Assembly: GCA_031550325.1 (NCBI GenBank) | Contig: JAVBOR010000019.1 | Location: 1-24,607, forward strand | Source of the DNA: JAVBTT01 sp031550325 | GTDB taxonomy: Bacteria > Bacillota > Clostridia > Oscillospirales > UBA929 | DNA: 24,607 nucleotides | Reading direction: 5' to 3' | In this document: positions 24,417 to 24,607 of the stretch, in pieces | Numbering within the stretch: position 1 is the first letter of the stretch | How the letters are laid out: each line of letters begins with the position of its first letter | Notes under the pieces: model-generated | What the model saw: only the letters and a program-made list of their open reading frames with translations | Told to the model about the DNA's origin: nothing | The model's database searches: none | Program-made: the position numbers and the translations under genes

Positions 24417-24450
24417 AACCCCGTGCTTTCTCTTGTAGAGGCACGGGGTT
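24417..24450 (+). terminator. Terminator of the MFS gene
   Basis: AACCCCGTGC (24417-24426) pairs with GCACGGGGTT (24441-24450) around a 14-base loop, followed by TTTATCG-like sequence. It is 18 bases after the stop. On the other strand the hairpin is followed by CTTTG, so it may act in both directions. Confidence 0.75.
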
Positions 24451-24456
24451 TATCGT

Positions 24457-24540
24457 CTGTCAAAAGGCGCTTTGCGCCTTCGTCCTTTTCCTGGATTCGC
24501 GTCGAGCCTGACGCCGAAGGCGGCGGGTCCCTGCTGGACT
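24457..24540 (-). repeat. Dispersed intergenic repeat, copy C
   Basis: Read on the minus strand it begins AGTCCAGCAGGGACCCGCCG and runs through the GCGTCAGGCTCGACG core to GGCGCAAAGCGCC and TTTTGACAG. The first 41 bases equal copy A exactly, and the last 55 or so agree closely with copy B. It lies just past the MFS terminator, in opposite orientation to that gene. Confidence 0.85.
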
Positions 24541-24565
24541 GGTTGAGCGCAAAGCATGGAAACAA

Positions 24566-24598
24566 GTGACTTTCACGGATTCACTCCGGGAAAGTCAC
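24566..24598. other. Hairpin at the right edge
   Basis: GTGACTTTC (24566-24574) pairs with GAAAGTCAC (24590-24598) across 15 bases. No T-run follows and the window ends soon after, so its role cannot be judged. I see no gene in 24541-24607. Confidence 0.45.
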
Positions 24599-24607
24599 CC
24601 AATGCGC

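Noticed and set aside
60..24540. Inverted repeat copies A and C near both window ends, as a composite transposon
   Set aside because: There is no transposase, integrase or resolvase, the interior is mostly core metabolism, and a third copy lies inside at 20203. A dispersed repeat family is simpler.
1..24607. CRISPR arrays, tRNA, rRNA, phage genes
   Set aside because: No regularly spaced direct repeats, no tRNA cloverleaf or CCA-ended segment and no phage or transposase protein were seen on either strand.

Overview
The window looks like a chromosomal segment of a GC-rich, Gram-positive Clostridia bacterium, probably of the Oscillospiraceae/Ruminococcaceae type. The evidence is the Firmicutes-style split GlgC/GlgD pair, the adjacent Asp23-like and DhaL/FakA-like genes, strong AGGAGG-type ribosome binding sites, frequent TTG/GTG starts and several sigma-A-like promoters. 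The placement is an inference from gene content; no rRNA or other phylogenetic marker gene is present.

Left part (1-9957): a minus-strand XRE-family regulator (176-853) is divergent from a plus-strand run of pduL-type phosphotransacylase, glgB, glgC, glgD, glgA and glgP. This run is a complete glycogen synthesis and breakdown module: ADP-glucose formation by GlgC/GlgD, chain elongation by GlgA, branching by GlgB and phosphorolysis by GlgP. The unexpected member is the phosphotransacylase at its head, which points to a link between acetyl-CoA/acetyl-phosphate flux and carbon storage. The 222-base divergent spacer holds two promoters, a palindrome, a TATGAT repeat set and tandem Spo0A-like boxes.

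Middle part (9958-16229): methionyl-tRNA synthetase, then a GH13 neopullulanase/cyclomaltodextrinase-like enzyme whose real start is probably a TTG at 11722, a GNAT acetyltransferase, and the Asp23-like/FakA-like pair behind its own promoter. FakA is followed by a strong terminator.

Right part (16230-24607): a heterodimeric ABC exporter with one degenerate and one canonical ATP site, a hairpin-rich 327-base noncoding region, a secreted or lipid-anchored protein with two Ig-like (Big_2) domains, an OmpR-type response regulator with its histidine kinase, and an MFS transporter with its own promoter and terminator.

The most notable unexplained structure is a dispersed intergenic repeat of about 84 bp with conserved small hairpins. 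It occurs three times, always just 3' of a gene: 60-138 plus, 20203-20286 plus and 24457-24540 minus. A second candidate is a 102-bp segment at 16273-16374 that opens with a near-perfect 15-bp hairpin and is flanked by 13-bp direct repeats. I saw no tRNA, rRNA, CRISPR array, transposase or phage gene.
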